Of a DNA stretch of 8,928 nucleotides, positions 6,537 through 8,928 are shown piece after piece. The notes beneath the pieces are model-generated. The model did not search any database. It had not been told where the DNA came from and was given only the letters and a program-made list of their open reading frames with translations. The stretch is from Siphonobacter sp048595215 (GTDB taxonomy: Bacteria > Bacteroidota > Bacteroidia > Cytophagales > Spirosomataceae), in contig NZ_JBMDWJ010000179.1 in assembly GCF_048595215.1 (NCBI RefSeq), positions 1 to 8,928 of the forward strand. The letters are read 5' to 3'. Each line of letters begins with the position of its first letter. Within the stretch, counting starts at the first letter, position 1. A program made the translations under genes and the position numbers.

Positions 6537-7886
6537 ATGCAAACGCTGGTATATCTCTTACAGGTCAGTTTAAGCTTGGCGGGTTTCGCGGGTTTATATG
6601 CTTTGTTACTAAAAAAAGAGACCTACTATCAGTGGAACCGCTGGTATTTCTGGATTGCTGGAATAGCCTCACTGCTGGTTCCAGCCTGGAACGAATGGTT
6701 TTCGCAGCGGGAAAGCATCCAGCAAGTAACCACGTACGTACCGGATTTGAGTTTTCAGTATGCTGCTCAGCAGGTAGCCGACTCGCCGTATCCGTCAGCG
6801 GAGTCCATGGTACTAGGACTTTGGTTAATAGGCGTGCTGGTCATGAGTGTTCGCCTAGTACGTCAGTTGAGGAGTGTGTATCAACTCTACCGAAATTCCC
6901 ACATGCAGTATGTAGGGGAGCAGAAGGTGCAAGTACCAGCGTCAGAGACGGCTCCTTTCTCGTTTTTTCACTGGATCTTTATGAATCCAACCCTGTTTAC
7001 CCCCCAGGAACTCAAGGAAGTACTATTACACGAACAGATACACGCCCGGCAAGGCCATTCCTGGGATGTATTGATGGGAGAGATACTACAAATCGTATTT
7101 TGGTTCAATCCTCTGATTTGGTGGTGGAACAAAACGGTGCGTCAGAACCTGGAATATCTGGCTGATTACACGGTACTGGCGAGCGGCCTGAACGCCCGAC
7201 ATTACCAATACCATTTGTTACGGCAAAGCGGTCTGGCCGTGCCCGTACGTACGCACTTTAGCGTTTCTGAACTCAAAAACCGGATTCGTCAAATCAATAC
7301 TCCTTCGTCGGCTCCCTGGAAGGGAATCAAGTTACTGCTTCTACTGCCCTTACTGGGCTTCTGGATTATGGCGTTTACGCCCCGGCGAGTCATGGAAAAA
7401 ATCGTAATACTGCCCGCCAGGCAACAGCAACCTGTAACTACGGATACAATTCGTCCAGTGTTGCCCGCAAAAATAATCCTGACGAAGAAGCGAACGCCTC
7501 GAACGAAGTCTACGAATTTGCCTAAAGCAACCTCGACTACGCCAGCTACGTACGCGTATTTCCTCGACGACCGCAAAACGACCCGTGAAGGAATAGACGG
7601 CTTAAATCCTGATGAGATTAAAGAAATGCAGATCGTAAAATCGGAAGCTGAACCCACGCGAAAAGAACTTCGCATTTACACCCGGGAACCTGTTCCGGTA
7701 CAAATGAAGGTCAACGCTGCTGCTAAGCCGCTGTATCTGGTGAATGGGGAAGAGGTTGAAAATTTAGATGCGATCAAACCCGACCAGATCGAGAGTATTA
7801 ACGTTCTGAAAGACACGAAGGCAACGGAGCATTACGGAGAAAAGGCAAAAAATGGAGTAATACTCGTTACCTTGAAAGAGCAATAG
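6537..7886 (+). CDS. BlaR1/MecR1-like M56 membrane metallopeptidase with plug-like C-terminus
   Basis: This 449-residue inner-membrane zinc peptidase is the probable sensor/anti-repressor for the regulator encoded one base upstream. Hydrophobic segments lie near residues 3-25, 36-50, 91-106 and 263-281. The cytosolic-side catalytic region carries HEQIH at 165-169 (H165 and H169 zinc ligands, E166 catalytic), with Glu206 in NLEYLAD as the likely third ligand. After the last helix the tail (282-449) should face the periplasm. It lacks the penicillin-binding sensor domain of classical BlaR1. Instead it has two copies of a motif seen in SusC/TonB-receptor plugs: YFLDDRK...LNPDEIKEMQIVK (341-368) and PLYLVNGEE...IKPDQIESINVLK plus YGEKAKNGVILVTLK (398-447). 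A basic, Pro/Thr-rich linker (294-337) separates membrane and tail. AAAAAGG at 6521-6527 may serve as a ribosome binding site. The inducing signal is unknown. A terminator follows. Confidence 0.9.
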   Translation: MQTLVYLLQVSLSLAGFAGLYALLLKKETYYQWNRWYFWIAGIASLLVPAWNEWFSQRESIQQVTTYVPDLSFQYAAQQVADSPYPSAESMVLGLWLIGVLVMSVRLVRQLRSVYQLYRNSHMQYVGEQKVQVPASETAPFSFFHWIFMNPTLFTPQELKEVLLHEQIHARQGHSWDVLMGEILQIVFWFNPLIWWWNKTVRQNLEYLADYTVLASGLNARHYQYHLLRQSGLAVPVRTHFSVSELKNRIRQINTPSSAPWKGIKLLLLLPLLGFWIMAFTPRRVMEKIVILPARQQQPVTTDTIRPVLPAKIILTKKRTPRTKSTNLPKATSTTPATYAYFLDDRKTTREGIDGLNPDEIKEMQIVKSEAEPTRKELRIYTREPVPVQMKVNAAAKPLYLVNGEEVENLDAIKPDQIESINVLKDTKATEHYGEKAKNGVILVTLKEQ

Positions 7887-7887
7887 A

Positions 7888-7911
7888 AAAGGCCCCATAC
7901 AGGGGCCTTTC
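7888..7911. terminator. Bidirectional terminator between convergent genes
   Basis: AAAGGCCCC (7888-7896) pairs perfectly with GGGGCCTTT (7902-7910) around a five-base ATACA loop. On the plus strand it is followed by a T-rich stretch (CTTCATTTTT); on the minus strand by TTTTC. It lies two bases after the M56 stop and eight bases beyond the end of the minus-strand TPM gene, so it can serve both transcripts. Confidence 0.85.
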
Positions 7912-7918
7912 TTCATTT

Positions 7919-8716
7919 TTAGTAATCCCCTCCGGCACCGCCGCCACCAAAACTACCCCCCCCGAAGTCCCAGCCGCCACCACCGCCGCCGCCGCTGTTG
8001 CCTCCCCAACTACCGGAAGAGCTTCCCCAGCTTGACATGGTAGCATAGGGAACGAACCAAGGCATACCACCCCCGGGACCGCCCGAATTTCGGCAACCGC
8101 GTCCCATCAAACGGGAAATAACAATGAAGCCTACGACGGCAATGACCAAAAAGATGATTACGCCGCTCATCGGAAGCTCCGTATCGTCACTAGCCTGATC
8201 GTTCTTGTATTCTCCACTGGCTCGGCGAATGATTTCGCTGGTTGCATTATCCAGTCCTTTGAAGTACTGCTGTTGTTTGAAAGCCGGAGCAAGCTGGTCA
8301 GAAATGATGCGTTTGGCTACGGCATCCGGAATGGCTCCTTCCAGACCATATCCGGGAGCAATGTATAGCTTACGCGTTTCCGTGGCCCACAGTAACACGA
8401 GGCCATTGTCTTTGCCCTTTTGTCCAATACCCCATTTACGTCCGATTTGAAAGGCGTAGTCGCCGGGTGGATAATCGCCCGTCGTTTTCACGATCACAAT
8501 CACAATCTGATTGGACGTGGAATCCATGAAACCTTTTAGCTTTCGCTCGAGCTGGTCTTTTTCGCCGCCCGCTAACATGCCTACGTAATCATTAACAAAA
8601 CGGGCTGGAACCGGACGTTCGGGAATATCCTGGGCAGAAGCAACAACGAAACTCAGAATTGAAAAGACCAGCCAGAGTCCCTTCCGTAGCACTTGCAAAA
8701 ATGGCATGTGGGTCAT
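7919..8716 (-). CDS. TPM-domain (YgcG-like) exported membrane protein with glycine-rich tail
   Basis: This 265-residue envelope protein starts with a signal peptide (basic RKG at 11-13, hydrophobic core 14-25, likely cleavage ASA|QD after residue 28). The TPM domain follows at about 35-170, with the family features VNDYVGMLAGGEKDQLERKL, a TSNQIVIVIV strand, GDYAFQIGRKWGIGQKGKDNGLVLLWA and RKLYIAPGYGLEGAIPDA. A membrane segment lies at about 184-204. The cytosolic tail is mostly Gly/Ser (212-265), ending in the family-typical FGGGSFGGGG pattern. These proteins are often mislabelled methanol dehydrogenase regulators; some relatives act as phosphatases or in photosystem repair, but the role in Bacteroidota is not established. 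ATG at residue 4 is an alternative start. A second minus-strand coding end lies 60 bases upstream, so the two are probably co-transcribed. Confidence 0.9.
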   Translation of the reverse strand: MTHMPFLQVLRKGLWLVFSILSFVVASAQDIPERPVPARFVNDYVGMLAGGEKDQLERKLKGFMDSTSNQIVIVIVKTTGDYPPGDYAFQIGRKWGIGQKGKDNGLVLLWATETRKLYIAPGYGLEGAIPDAVAKRIISDQLAPAFKQQQYFKGLDNATSEIIRRASGEYKNDQASDDTELPMSGVIIFLVIAVVGFIVISRLMGRGCRNSGGPGGGMPWFVPYATMSSWGSSSGSWGGNSGGGGGGGWDFGGGSFGGGGAGGDY

Positions 8717-8776
8717 GACTGTAGTAAATAGAAAACTAGGGTTAAGCCGTAGCTAATCCCATGAATAAGTAAATAA

Positions 8777-8928
8777 TTACTGGAATGAAATGTCATCGGG
8801 AAGCTCATTCCGATCCTCTGACTGGTAAGGGAAGTACGCCTTTAGCTGCTTCCCTGCCATTTCGATGCCCGTTCGCAATCCCGCTACCAGATCATCCTGC
8901 CGGAAGTGTTGCCGCATGGCATCAGGGG
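8777..8928 (-). CDS. C-terminal end of a minus-strand gene, possibly a second TPM-domain protein (partial)
   Basis: Reading the minus strand from the window edge gives an open frame of 49 residues ending in TAA at 8779-8777. It starts PDAMRQHFRQDDLVAGLRTG, continues IEMAGKQLKAYFP and ends in an acidic tail DDISFQ. The pattern of a basic-aromatic stretch, a short acidic turn, then G-L-x-x-G-I-E is like the end of TPM domains, where a similar helix follows the core (compare YFKGLDNATSEI in the neighbouring protein). In Bacteroidota, TPM proteins commonly occur as adjacent pairs, often beside lemA, which fits. With so little sequence the family call is tentative; the coding call is firmer. The start lies beyond the window. 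Confidence 0.6.
   Translation of the reverse strand, partial: PDAMRQHFRQDDLVAGLRTGIEMAGKQLKAYFPYQSEDRNELPDDISFQ

Noticed and set aside
6632..7165. 177-codon plus-strand open frame inside the M56 gene
   Set aside because: It lies in another frame of a clearly recognised peptidase, has no family features and is Ser/Arg-rich as expected from an overlapping shadow.
7920..8085. GC-rich repetitive stretch (runs of CCGCC/CCACC) that looks like a low-complexity repeat
   Set aside because: It is the coding sequence of the glycine-rich tail of the minus-strand TPM protein, which is normal for that family.
8736..8762. Imperfect inverted repeat GGGTTAAGC/GCTAATCCC between the two minus-strand genes
   Set aside because: Two mismatches in nine pairs and no T-run, so it is too weak to call a terminator or operator.

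Overview
The window is protein-coding bacterial DNA with short intergenic gaps (none longer than about 175 bases). It most likely comes from a Bacteroidota chromosome, probably Cytophagales/Spirosomaceae-like. The reasons are: almost no Shine-Dalgarno sequences before the start codons; an M56 peptidase carrying a SusC-type plug-like tail beside a BlaI-type regulator; a PqqL-like M16 protease of Bacteroidota type; and a patch of seven-base intergenic repeats. The taxonomic placement is inference. There are no tRNA or rRNA genes, insertion sequences, phage genes or CRISPR arrays.

Layout. (1) 2-2722 (+): C-terminal ~906 residues of an M16 zinc protease whose start lies outside the window, closed by a strong terminator. 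(2) 2897-4225 (+): a major facilitator transporter of the hexuronate/anion:cation symporter type, closed by a perfect 13-bp terminator hairpin. (3) 4311-4964 (+): a secreted SGNH/GDSL hydrolase. (4) 4965-5105: an intergenic region made largely of phased heptanucleotides in both orientations. (5) 5106-6062 (+): a D-2-hydroxyacid dehydrogenase resembling glycerate dehydrogenase/hydroxypyruvate reductase. (6) 6182-7886 (+): a two-gene BlaI-like repressor and BlaR1-like M56 membrane peptidase operon, preceded by two palindromes that could be operators. (7) 7887-7918: a bidirectional terminator between convergent genes. (8) 7919-8928 (-): a TPM-domain (YgcG-like) membrane protein with a glycine-rich tail, and upstream of it on the same strand the last 49 codons of another protein, possibly a second TPM-domain protein.

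How the genes work together: only two groups look functionally linked, the BlaI/M56 pair (one-base gap) and the two minus-strand genes (60-base gap). The first four plus-strand genes are separated by terminators or repeats and look like independent units. I found no convincing novel multi-gene system. The points most worth following are the heptad repeat patch, the orphan BlaI/M56 module with a duplicated plug-like C-terminus, and the paired palindromes in front of it.
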